From assembly GCA_018399475.1 (NCBI GenBank), contig JAGYOS010000031.1:1-5942 (forward strand): DNA of 5,942 nucleotides. Direction: 5' to 3'. Shown here piece by piece: positions 1 to 5,225 of the stretch. A program made the translations under genes and the position numbers. How positions within the stretch are numbered: the first letter of the stretch is position 1; every line of letters starts with the position of its first letter. Source of the stretch: a bacterium (GTDB lineage: Bacteria; Patescibacteriota; Minisyncoccia; CAIUEV01; JAHKAQ01). The notes below the pieces were generated by a model, which saw nothing but the letters and a program-made list of their open reading frames with translations, made no database searches and was not told the DNA's origin.

Positions 1-65
1 TTTAATAAAAAATCTTGAATATAAGTAATTAATTACCTAATTAAAAAATAATTAAATAAAAAGCC

Positions 66-347
66 ATGTTAGCTAAAATGCCCATCGGCCTAAAAAATCT
101 AAAAGGAGAAACTCTTGACAGAGAAATCTTGAGAACCGGCATTATTGCCGAGCTAGATGCCATTAATTTATACGAACAAATGGCAGCCATGACTGAAAAT
201 ACGGAAATGAAAAAAATTCTATTAGATGTTGCCCGGGAAGAAAAAACTCACGTGGGAGAATTCCAAACTCTCCTTCTGAGAATTGACGAGGAACAAAAAA
301 AAGAGATGGAAGAAGGAAAAAAGGAAGTTGATGAAGAATTGGCTTAG
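66..347 (+). CDS. Encapsulin-associated ferritin-like (EncFtn-type) protein
   Basis: A 93-residue, almost wholly helical protein. Residues 25-73 carry the signature of the ferritin-like domain found with, or fused to, encapsulin shells: IIAELDAINLYEQM (26-39), then LLDVAREEKTHVGEF (52-66). By alignment from memory with the EncFtn family, Glu29, Glu59 and His62 correspond to the ferroxidase ligands Glu32, Glu62 and His65 of the Rhodospirillum protein. Such proteins form a decamer of dimers, oxidise Fe(II) and pass it into the encapsulin nanocompartment. The C-terminus (75-93) is charged and acidic and shows no obvious encapsulin cargo peptide. It most resembles the N-terminal domain of fused archaeal-type encapsulins, here freestanding. 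No shell gene follows, since a terminator closes the unit; upstream lies outside the window. The start could be ATG 66 or ATG 78; neither has a good Shine-Dalgarno. Family assignment is fairly sure; the partner is unknown. Confidence 0.85.
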   Translation: MLAKMPIGLKNLKGETLDREILRTGIIAELDAINLYEQMAAMTENTEMKKILLDVAREEKTHVGEFQTLLLRIDEEQKKEMEEGKKEVDEELA

Positions 348-407
348 AATTCTCTTAAAATTTTTTTAGAAAAACAGAATTTTTTGTTTTTCGCCGGTTA
401 AATATTT

Positions 408-438
408 ATTCTACCCTTTGCAAGAGGGTAGAATTTTT
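408..438 (+). terminator. Intrinsic terminator of the ferritin-like gene
   Basis: A perfect 10-bp stem, ATTCTACCCT (408-417) with AGGGTAGAAT (425-434), closes a 7-base loop and runs directly into TTTTT. It lies 60 bases after the ferritin-like stop codon and ends that transcript before the hydrolase promoter. Confidence 0.88.
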
Positions 439-533
439 AATTAAGAGCAGTTTAAATAGCTTTTTAACAATTTCTCCCAAAAAATCAAAATTTTAAAGCC
501 AAAACACAAACTAAAATTATTATTTTCCAAGCC

Positions 534-561
534 TTGACTTTATAATAAAAACTATTAGGAT
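534..561 (+). promoter_or_regulatory. Probable promoter of the LysM-CHAP hydrolase gene
   Basis: A -35 candidate TTGACT (534-539) lies 16 bases from a -10 candidate TAGGAT (556-561). A perfect TATAAT at 541-546 is also present but has no -35 at the right distance. Either choice puts the transcription start between about 553 and 570, leaving a leader of at least 60 bases. The rest of the gene-free stretch between terminator and promoter (439-533) is AT-rich and shows nothing I can name. Confidence 0.45.
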
Positions 562-631
562 ACTCACTGAAGTGCGATAAGGTGCTAAAGTGTCGAATTA
601 AGTTAATCTAAGAAAAGCTTCAATTGGCTAA

Positions 632-859
632 ATCCGGAGATTCAAGCGAAATCTGTTTAAAAGAAGAAAAAGCCGGAAGTTTTTTCTAAAATGGAGTTTT
701 ATCTCTATTTGTAAATTTGCTAAAAACCTCTTTAAGAAAAAAGATTCTATTGATTTAAAGAGGGATCAGAAAACTGAAAATCTTTCTTTTAAGCATTCTC
801 CTTTTATTGTAAAAGGGAAGGAAATTTGTGGCCGATTAAATCACTACCAGTGGAAGTTA
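632..859 (+). other. In-frame upstream extension of the LysM-CHAP gene
   Basis: The hydrolase frame stays open for 76 codons before the GTG at 860, back to a TAA at 629-631. The region contains no in-frame ATG, GTG or TTG; the only candidates are CTG 653 and several ATT/ATC codons. Its translation looks protein-like: a Lys/Arg-rich start (RRFKRNLFKRRKSRK), then KHSPFIVKGKEICGRLNHYQ leading smoothly into the called N-terminus. In sequence this AT-rich, 76 stop-free codons are unlikely by chance. A GGAGA at 636-640 could be a ribosome binding site. I infer that the true protein starts upstream, from a rare start codon or one lost to a sequence error. Confidence 0.5.
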
Positions 860-1918
860 GTGGCTTTTTTAAGAAAGGGAAAGCTTTCTTACGTAGTGAC
901 TTTTATTAAAAAGAATGCTGCGCGAGCGGGAATTTTACTTTGCGCTCTTTTTGTTTCTTTCGTAAATATAAAATCCCAAAATAAAAACATTTTGGGAGAT
1001 AATTCATTTCTGGCGGAAGATAATTCCGTAACTCCCATTCACAAAAAAATAGAAAAATCCAATTCTTTGGCTTCAGCTCCTATTGCTGAAGCTTATGAAT
1101 TAACGGAATACGAGCAATATTTGAAAGAAGAAGGCAAAAAAAATACCATTGTAAACTCCTTAGCGCCGGTATCCAATCCCACTGCCGAAGAATTCAGTAC
1201 TTCCAGTCAAGATGTCTTTGTTTATAAAGTTGAGGAAGGAGATACTGCCGGTTCTATCGCTCAAAAATACTCCATCACGGTTAATACTATTCTTTGGGCA
1301 AACGATCTAACCGAAAGTTCAATTATAAGACCGGGAGATGAAATTTTTATCCTGCCGATAACGGGCGTAAAACATAAAATTAAAAAAGGCGATTCTGTAA
1401 AATCTTTAGCTAAAAAATACAAAGCGGACGAGAAAAAAATTATCAAATTTAACGATATTCCCGCTGATGGCGATTTAAAGATTGGAGATGAAATTGTTAT
1501 TCCCGACGGAAAACAAGCTAGCCAGCCTCGTTATGCTACCGGTACGGGAACTTCCGGTTATGCCGCTCCCGTTCAAGACAGCGGAACTTTATCAAAAAAG
1601 ATTTATCAATATCCGGCTCATCGTTTTCCTTACGGTTGGTGCACTTGGTATGTTGCTTCCAGAAAACATGTTCCTTGGGGAGGTAATGCCGGAACTTGGC
1701 TTTATCACGCAAGAGCCTACGGAGCAAGTACCGGTAAAACTCCTCAAGCCGGAGCAATTGTCGTTACGGGCGAAAGCCGCTACGGCCATGTAGCTATTGT
1801 GGAAAAAGTTAAAGGCGGCCAAATAACAGTTTCAGAGATGAATTACAGTAGTTGGGGGAAAGTTAGCAGTAGGACTATCAGTGCCAGCAGTTCAATAATC
1901 AAAGGATATATTTATTAA
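860..1918 (+). CDS. LysM-LysM-CHAP peptidoglycan hydrolase, membrane-anchored or secreted
   Basis: The product is 352 residues from the GTG at 860. A Lys/Arg-rich start is followed by one hydrophobic segment (about 20-37, ARAGILLCALFVSFVNI), a signal peptide or anchor. A polar linker leads to two LysM domains (about 119-166 and 172-215) that bind glycan chains of peptidoglycan; both keep the (E/K)-K-G-D-start and (P/I)-G-D-E-I-end pattern. A Gly/Ser/Thr-rich linker (216-245) precedes a CHAP domain (about 249-352) with catalytic Cys261 in GWCTWY, His310 in YGHVAIVE, and Glu326/Asn328 in SEMNY, the usual Cys-His-acid set. CHAP enzymes cut peptide stems or cross-bridges (amidase or endopeptidase), so a role in wall remodelling or cell separation outside the membrane is likely. 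The GTG has only a poorly spaced GGAAG before it, and the frame is open upstream to 632, so the N-terminus is uncertain. No terminator separates it from the convergent comM gene. Confidence 0.9.
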   Translation: MAFLRKGKLSYVVTFIKKNAARAGILLCALFVSFVNIKSQNKNILGDNSFLAEDNSVTPIHKKIEKSNSLASAPIAEAYELTEYEQYLKEEGKKNTIVNSLAPVSNPTAEEFSTSSQDVFVYKVEEGDTAGSIAQKYSITVNTILWANDLTESSIIRPGDEIFILPITGVKHKIKKGDSVKSLAKKYKADEKKIIKFNDIPADGDLKIGDEIVIPDGKQASQPRYATGTGTSGYAAPVQDSGTLSKKIYQYPAHRFPYGWCTWYVASRKHVPWGGNAGTWLYHARAYGASTGKTPQAGAIVVTGESRYGHVAIVEKVKGGQITVSEMNYSSWGKVSSRTISASSSIIKGYIY

Positions 1919-3450
1919 TTACCCAGATCTTTTAACTGATATTGAACGGCTTCGGCAATATGTTCCCGCCGGATTCTCTCTTTAGATTCCAAATCAGCTA
2001 TAGTCCTGGCAACCTTTAAAATACGATAATAAGATCGGGTGGATAAATAATAAGCTTCAACGGCTTTCTTAATAAAAGATCGGCTTGGGCCGTCCAAAAG
2101 GCAATATTTTTCCACTTCTTTTGTTCCCATCTCCGAATTGATTAAAATTTTTTCTTTTTTAAACCTTTCCAGCTGAATCTTTCTGGCAATTTCAACTATT
2201 TTTCTAGCTTCTTCGGAAGTTTGTCCTGTATAACTTTCTCTTATCTTTTTATATTTTATCCTTCTGATCTCAACAAAAAGGTCTATCCTATCAATAATGG
2301 GCCCTGACAACCGCTGCCTATATTTAGCAATGGCAGAAGCACTACAAGTACAGGCTCTTTCTGGATCATTCAGGTAGCCGCAAGGGCAAGGATTCATAGC
2401 CCCCACTAAAATAAATTTTGCGGGGAAAATTACTGAGCCGGAAGCCCTTGAAATATTAATTATTCCATCCTCCAAAGGCTGCCTCAAACTGTCTAAAGTC
2501 TTTCTTGAAAATTCCAAAATTTCATCCAGAAAAAGCACTCCCCTATGAGCCAAGGTAATCTCTCCGGGATTAATTTTAGAGCCTCCTCCAACCAAAGCAA
2601 CGTCCGAAGCGGTATGATGAGGCGACCTGAAAGGTCTGGTAATAATTAAAGGTTTTTCTTTGGGCAATAAACCGGCTACGGAATAAATCTTAGTTGCTTC
2701 CAGTTGTTCCTCTAAGGAAAGAGCGGGCAGTATTGAAGGAATGGCTCGTGCCAAAAAAGTTTTGCCTGTTCCGGGAGATCCCGAGAAAAGCAAATTATGG
2801 CCTCCCGCCGCTATAATTATTAAAGCCCTCTTGGCTTTTTCTTGGCCTTTTATGTCAGCCAGATCAACCTTAAAAGGTTCTCTTTCCTCCATCAAAGTTT
2901 TGATACTTAATTTGGAAAATTTATGTTTTAAATCAAGCTCTCCTCTTAAATAAAGAATAAAATCTTCCAAAGATTGCAAAGGAATTATTTTTATTCCTCT
3001 TATTAAACTTGCCTCTTTGGCGTTGGCCAGTGGCACAAAAATTTTTTCATAGCCGGCTTGTTTGGCAGCTATTGTTACAGGCAAAACTCCTTGGGTTTCT
3101 CTAAGCTCTCCATCTAAAGAAAGCTCCCCTAAATAAGCTACTTTTTCTTCAAGAGAGGATATTTGACCCGTGGCTACCAAAATAGAAACTGCAATGGCAA
3201 GATCTAAGCCGCAACCGGATTTTTTTAGATAAGAAGGCGCCAGGGAAACAGTTATTCTCCCAAAATGATAAGGAGGCTCAAAACCGCTATTTTTGATTGC
3301 CGAGCCCACTCTTTCTTTGGACTCCCTGACAGCCGCATCGGGAAGACCTACCAAGGTAAAATTGTGCAAGCCCCCTGCCTTATCAGCTTCTATCTCAACC
3401 TCTTTGCAGTCAAGACCATCTAAAACAAAAGATTTAACTCGAGAGAACAT
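1915..3450 (-). CDS. comM: ComM/YifB-family Mg-chelatase-like AAA+ ATPase
   Basis: At 511 residues this is the usual full length for the family. Residues about 20-141 form the Lon-protease-like N-terminal domain typical of YifB/ComM (SAPSYLKKSG-type segment at 69-79). The AAA+ core follows: Walker A GSPGTGKT (224-231), RPFRSPHHTAS (272-282), Walker B GVLFLDE (304-310), NPCPCG (353-358) with two further cysteines at 367 and 369, and SGPIIDRIDL (382-391). The C-terminal Mg_chelatase_C helical domain (about 405-505) includes the TRSYYRILKVARTIADLE sensor-2 region. In Vibrio and Haemophilus, ComM is a hexameric helicase that drives branch migration of incoming single-stranded DNA during natural transformation. 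The ATG at 3450 has a weak AAAGAAG upstream. It lies 73 bases after lspA on the same strand with no good terminator between, so it may be co-transcribed. Its stop codon shares TTAA with the convergent hydrolase gene. Confidence 0.95.
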   Translation of the reverse strand: MFSRVKSFVLDGLDCKEVEIEADKAGGLHNFTLVGLPDAAVRESKERVGSAIKNSGFEPPYHFGRITVSLAPSYLKKSGCGLDLAIAVSILVATGQISSLEEKVAYLGELSLDGELRETQGVLPVTIAAKQAGYEKIFVPLANAKEASLIRGIKIIPLQSLEDFILYLRGELDLKHKFSKLSIKTLMEEREPFKVDLADIKGQEKAKRALIIIAAGGHNLLFSGSPGTGKTFLARAIPSILPALSLEEQLEATKIYSVAGLLPKEKPLIITRPFRSPHHTASDVALVGGGSKINPGEITLAHRGVLFLDEILEFSRKTLDSLRQPLEDGIINISRASGSVIFPAKFILVGAMNPCPCGYLNDPERACTCSASAIAKYRQRLSGPIIDRIDLFVEIRRIKYKKIRESYTGQTSEEARKIVEIARKIQLERFKKEKILINSEMGTKEVEKYCLLDGPSRSFIKKAVEAYYLSTRSYYRILKVARTIADLESKERIRREHIAEAVQYQLKDLGN

Positions 3451-3523
3451 AATTCTTCTTTAGAGTTGCTTTAAAATATTTTTAGAGAATCAATCTTGCA
3501 TAGAGATCAATACAAGATTCAAG

Positions 3524-3979
3524 TTATTTTTCAGAAAATTTTCCCCTTCTTAAACTAAGAAGTAGGTAAAAGACAGAGAGAGTTATTGTTAAATCCGCCA
3601 AATTAAAAATTGGCCAAATTTTAAAATCCAAATAATCAATTACACACCCGTAAAGCAAACGATCTACAAAATTTGAAGAAGCCGCTCCGATTATTAAATA
3701 AATAGCTATTTTTTGCTTCTTCTTGAATTCATCTCTCTTCACTGAATACAGTAATAAAACAACTATAAAAAAGCTTATAAAAATAATTAAAATTTTGTTA
3801 AATTGGAATCCAAAAGCAATTCCCTTATTACATGAGAAAACAAGAAAAGAAAATGTTTGTTGAATTCTTTCAATTAAACTAGATTGTTTTAATAATCCCA
3901 ATTTAAAAAATTGATCAAGCAAAAAGGGCACAAAAATCCAATAAGATAAGTGAGAAAATCGGGAAACTTTTATTTTCAT
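3524..3979 (-). CDS. lspA: Lipoprotein signal peptidase (signal peptidase II)
   Basis: A 151-residue membrane protein with four hydrophobic segments (about 12-29, 62-79, 91-106, 127-143). It keeps the LspA signatures: Asp22-Gln23 in the first helix, NKGIAFGF (51-58), NFVDR (103-107), VIDY with catalytic Asp115, and FNLAD with catalytic Asp129. The family enzyme is an inner-membrane aspartic protease that removes the signal peptide of diacylglyceryl prolipoproteins before the lipobox cysteine. The two catalytic Asp are 14 residues apart instead of the 18-19 I recall for Bacillus and Pseudomonas, so the cradle segment between them is short; I believe other compact LspA proteins share this. The neighbours are a dksA-like gene upstream, separated by a terminator, and comM downstream. 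No Lgt or lipoprotein gene is visible. No clear Shine-Dalgarno or promoter was found for it. Confidence 0.92.
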   Translation of the reverse strand: MKIKVSRFSHLSYWIFVPFLLDQFFKLGLLKQSSLIERIQQTFSFLVFSCNKGIAFGFQFNKILIIFISFFIVVLLLYSVKRDEFKKKQKIAIYLIIGAASSNFVDRLLYGCVIDYLDFKIWPIFNLADLTITLSVFYLLLSLRRGKFSEK

Positions 3980-4023
3980 AGATTGATTGGTTTTTTAAAA
4001 ACTTACTTGAAACGCTTTTTATT

Positions 4024-4057
4024 AAAAAATTAAAGCTTCTTTTGGGAAGCTTTAATT
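4024..4057 (-). terminator. Intrinsic terminator after the dksA-like gene
   Basis: Read on the minus strand, a perfect 12-bp stem (plus-strand arms 4028-4039 and 4046-4057, AATTAAAGCTTC with GAAGCTTTAATT) closes a 6-base loop and is followed by TTTTTT (complement of 4029-4024). It lies about 50 bases after the dksA-like stop codon and about 45 before the lspA start. The two genes are therefore either separate units or joined only by read-through. Confidence 0.88.
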
Positions 4058-4106
4058 AAATAATCATTTTTTATTATTTTTTCCATCACTTTAAAAGGCC
4101 GAGATT

Positions 4107-4478
4107 CTATTTATTGTTCTTTTTGGCACAGGTTATACATTTACTGGCTTGAGGATAAGCTTTTAGCCTCTCTTTCTCAATTTCTTTGCCACAATTTTCA
4201 CAAATACCGTATTTTTGGCCTTTGTTAATTTTATCTAAAGCAACATTTATTTTTCTAAGTTCCAATTCCAGTTTTCCCTCCAAAGAAAGAGTGCTGTCGT
4301 AAACACTCACTTCGGCAGCATTATCCTCATCTTCGTTTCCATAATTTGGAAAAGATGTTCGGTAATTATCTTTTATCTCTTGATCTTTTTTAGCTATTTT
4401 TTTCAATTGCTGCCCAAAATCTTCCTTTCTTTTTAATAATTCTGTTTTAATATTATTTATTTCTTCTTTGTTTAACAT
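4107..4478 (-). CDS. DksA/TraR-family C4 zinc-finger transcription regulator
   Basis: A 123-residue protein with a long charged helical N-terminal half (3-40 and 62-88, a coiled-coil hairpin), an acidic tip region (NEDEDNAAEV, 48-57) and a C-terminal C4 zinc finger with Cys93, Cys96, Cys114 and Cys117 in the pattern YGICENCG...CITC. This is the DksA/TraR/YteA layout. The family reaches into the RNA polymerase secondary channel and, with or without ppGpp, adjusts initiation at stress and ribosomal promoters. The tip keeps an Asp-x-Asp-x-Ala type arrangement (DEDNAA) like the functional tip of DksA, but whether this protein responds to ppGpp cannot be told. The ATG at 4478 lacks a clear Shine-Dalgarno. 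It has its own promoter (4561-4589) and terminator (4024-4057). A dksA-like gene next to lspA is an arrangement I recall from other bacteria, including Chlamydia. Confidence 0.93.
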   Translation of the reverse strand: MLNKEEINNIKTELLKRKEDFGQQLKKIAKKDQEIKDNYRTSFPNYGNEDEDNAAEVSVYDSTLSLEGKLELELRKINVALDKINKGQKYGICENCGKEIEKERLKAYPQASKCITCAKKNNK

Positions 4479-4560
4479 GACTTAAGCTTTATTGTTTAGT
4501 CTTTCTAAAATTGGAGCTAAGTTTTTTTGCTCTTTTCTTTAAACTCTCTTAACTTCTTAA

Positions 4561-4589
4561 ATTTTACCAAGAATATTTTAAAAATACAA
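4561..4589 (-). promoter_or_regulatory. Probable promoter of the dksA-like gene
   Basis: On the minus strand, TTGTAT (4589-4584), a 17-base spacer and TAAAAT (4566-4561), with TGG just before the -10 as an extended element. The predicted start near 4554 leaves a leader of about 75 bases to the ATG at 4478. It sits just after the terminator at 4605-4634, so the gene appears insulated from upstream transcription. Confidence 0.5.
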
Positions 4590-4604
4590 ATTAAAAAAAA
4601 TTTT

Positions 4605-4634
4605 AAAAAACAAAAAGCGGGGACAGATTCCCCG
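4605..4634 (-). terminator. GC-stem intrinsic terminator, minus strand
   Basis: On the minus strand CGGGG, a 7-base loop AATCTGT and CCCCG (plus positions 4618-4622 and 4630-4634) are followed by CTTTTTGTTTTTT. The five all-GC pairs stand out in this AT-rich sequence. No recognised gene ends here, so it implies an unassigned minus-strand transcript arriving from the right. Confidence 0.65.
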
Positions 4635-4725
4635 ATTATATTACTTTTAGAGAACTGTCACCCGCTCAAGCTCGTTACAAAGGGTGATAAAGCACCAATC
4701 CACAAGCGTAAGGGTGACAAACGCT
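4616..4725 (-). other. GC-richer block with mutually exclusive RNA pairings
   Basis: Within about 110 bases several helices compete. On plus coordinates, AGCGGGGACAG (4616-4626) pairs with CTGTCACCCGCT (4655-4666) with one bulged A, which would block the terminator hairpin at 4618-4634. The same segment 4656-4663 (TGTCACCC) can instead pair perfectly with GGGTGACA (4712-4719), or six bases of it with GGGTGA (4682-4687). Further small stems are GGTG/CACC (4683-4696) and AGCGT/ACGCT (4705-4725). The near-repeat GGGTGAYAAA occurs at 4682-4691 and 4712-4721. This is the form of a terminator/antiterminator switch. A decayed REP-like palindrome (GGGGACAG...CCCC) is the other reading. Confidence 0.45.
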
Positions 4726-4821
4726 AGACGAAACTTTTTTTTATTTTTAGGTTCCGCCTGGATATTCTTCTATAACGAGGTTGGAACTACCAAGTTCCTT
4801 TTCTTCTACCAAATATTTTGC

Positions 4822-4910
4822 TGTTTCATTTTTGCTTGGATAGATTACTTTGCTTATTTTTTTTTGTTTTATTTTTTTCTTTTTGTTTTTGTTTTTAAAA
4901 AAATGAAACA
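4822..4910. repeat. 12-bp perfect inverted repeat around a T-rich tract
   Basis: TGTTTCATTTTT (4822-4833) is the exact reverse complement of AAAAATGAAACA (4899-4910), with 65 bases between that are mostly T on the plus strand (A-rich on the minus strand). It would form a second helix in the candidate minus-strand RNA. Partial low complexity lowers its weight. Confidence 0.6.
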
Positions 4911-4923
4911 ACAATGAAATTTT

Positions 4924-5005
4924 ATTCAGCAGAAGATTTTTGGCAATAAGTTTGTTTTTAACACAAACCATAAAAAATATTACAGCCAAAAATCTTCCAC
5001 TGAAT
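4924..5005. repeat. 21-bp imperfect inverted repeat (long hairpin)
   Basis: Arms at 4924-4944 and 4985-5005 are reverse complements at 19 of 21 positions (ATTCAG, two mismatches, then a 13-base perfect block GAAGATTTTTGGC). The loop is 40 bases and contains its own 6-bp stem GTTTGT/ACAAAC (4950-4955 with 4963-4968). No poly-T follows on either side, so it is not a plain terminator. It could be the core helix of the candidate RNA or the ends of a tiny palindromic element. Confidence 0.8.
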
Positions 5006-5067
5006 GTCAGAACCGAAACTGGTAGTTTTATATTTTTAAAGTTCTCTTTTTTATTTTTAACTTTTAT

Positions 5068-5096
5068 ATTATACCACTTCCCTAACAAAAAATCAA
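5068..5096 (-). promoter_or_regulatory. Near-consensus extended -10 promoter, minus strand
   Basis: On the minus strand, TTGATT (5096-5091), a spacer of exactly 17 bases and a perfect TATAAT (5073-5068), preceded by TGG as an extended -10 element. This is the best promoter in the window, yet the first recognised gene downstream (dksA-like, start 4478) is nearly 600 bases away, beyond a terminator and its own promoter. It therefore points to an unannotated transcript starting near 5061. Confidence 0.65.
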
Positions 5097-5225
5097 ATGG
5101 GGTTAGCTTGTGTCTCTGCCTCCTTTTATTTATGGGGCTTTCAAGAAAAAGTTCTCAATATCCGATTTAAAAAGTGACAAAAAAAATATTTCTGCTAGAG
5201 TTACCTATTAAAATAATATTTGGAA

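Larger units (their letters stand above)
4605..5061 (-). ncRNA. Candidate structured RNA or small-mRNA unit of unknown family
   Basis: This stretch is bounded by a near-consensus promoter (5068-5096) and an intrinsic terminator (4605-4634) on the same strand, giving a predicted transcript of about 450 nt. Within it lie, 5' to 3' on the minus strand: a small hairpin near 5012-5030, a 21-bp helix (5005-4985 with 4944-4924), a 12-bp helix (4910-4899 with 4833-4822), a hairpin GGAACT/AGTTCC (4798-4783) and a GC-richer multi-pairing block (4725-4616). I do not find tmRNA, RNase P, SRP or 6S hallmarks. A weak alternative is a small protein: from an ATG at 4971 a 74-codon frame runs to a TAA at 4749-4747, with a Lys-rich middle and an end reading NLVIEEYPGGT. 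That ATG has no Shine-Dalgarno, and the frame's lysine run is simply the A-rich tract. Existence as a transcript is inference. Confidence 0.35.

Noticed and set aside
15..43. Promoter TTGAAT-17-TAATTA before the ferritin-like gene
   Set aside because: The -10 matches consensus at only two of six positions, and the region is so AT-rich that such hits are expected by chance.
562..660. Leader of the wall hydrolase as a ydaO-type c-di-AMP riboswitch
   Set aside because: Wall hydrolases often carry this riboswitch, but the conserved blocks I know are missing, the leader is short, and much of it may be coding. Only small stems (CACT/AGTG, AGATT/AATCT) are visible.
1261..1822. Open frames antisense to, or in other frames of, the LysM-CHAP gene
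   Set aside because: The main frame has clear LysM and CHAP motifs; the others show no recognisable features.
3492..3519. Hairpin AATCTTG/CAAGATT between lspA and comM as a terminator
   Set aside because: Seven AT-rich pairs, a 14-base loop and no T-run after it on the minus strand; too weak to call.
4635..4661. Second minus-strand promoter (GTGACA, 15 bases, TATAAT at 4640-4635)
   Set aside because: The spacer is too short and the start would fall inside the terminator stem, so a useful transcript is unlikely.
4605..5061. tmRNA, RNase P RNA, SRP RNA or 6S RNA
   Set aside because: No tRNA-like ends, no tag peptide ending ALAA, no conserved RNase P or SRP core sequence, and no 6S-like closing helix with a central bubble.
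4527..5170. Open frames on both strands in the gene-free stretch, including 4527-4727, 4684-4917 and 4940-5170
   Set aside because: Low-complexity Phe/Lys-rich translations from homopolymer tracts, with no ribosome binding sites or family resemblance.
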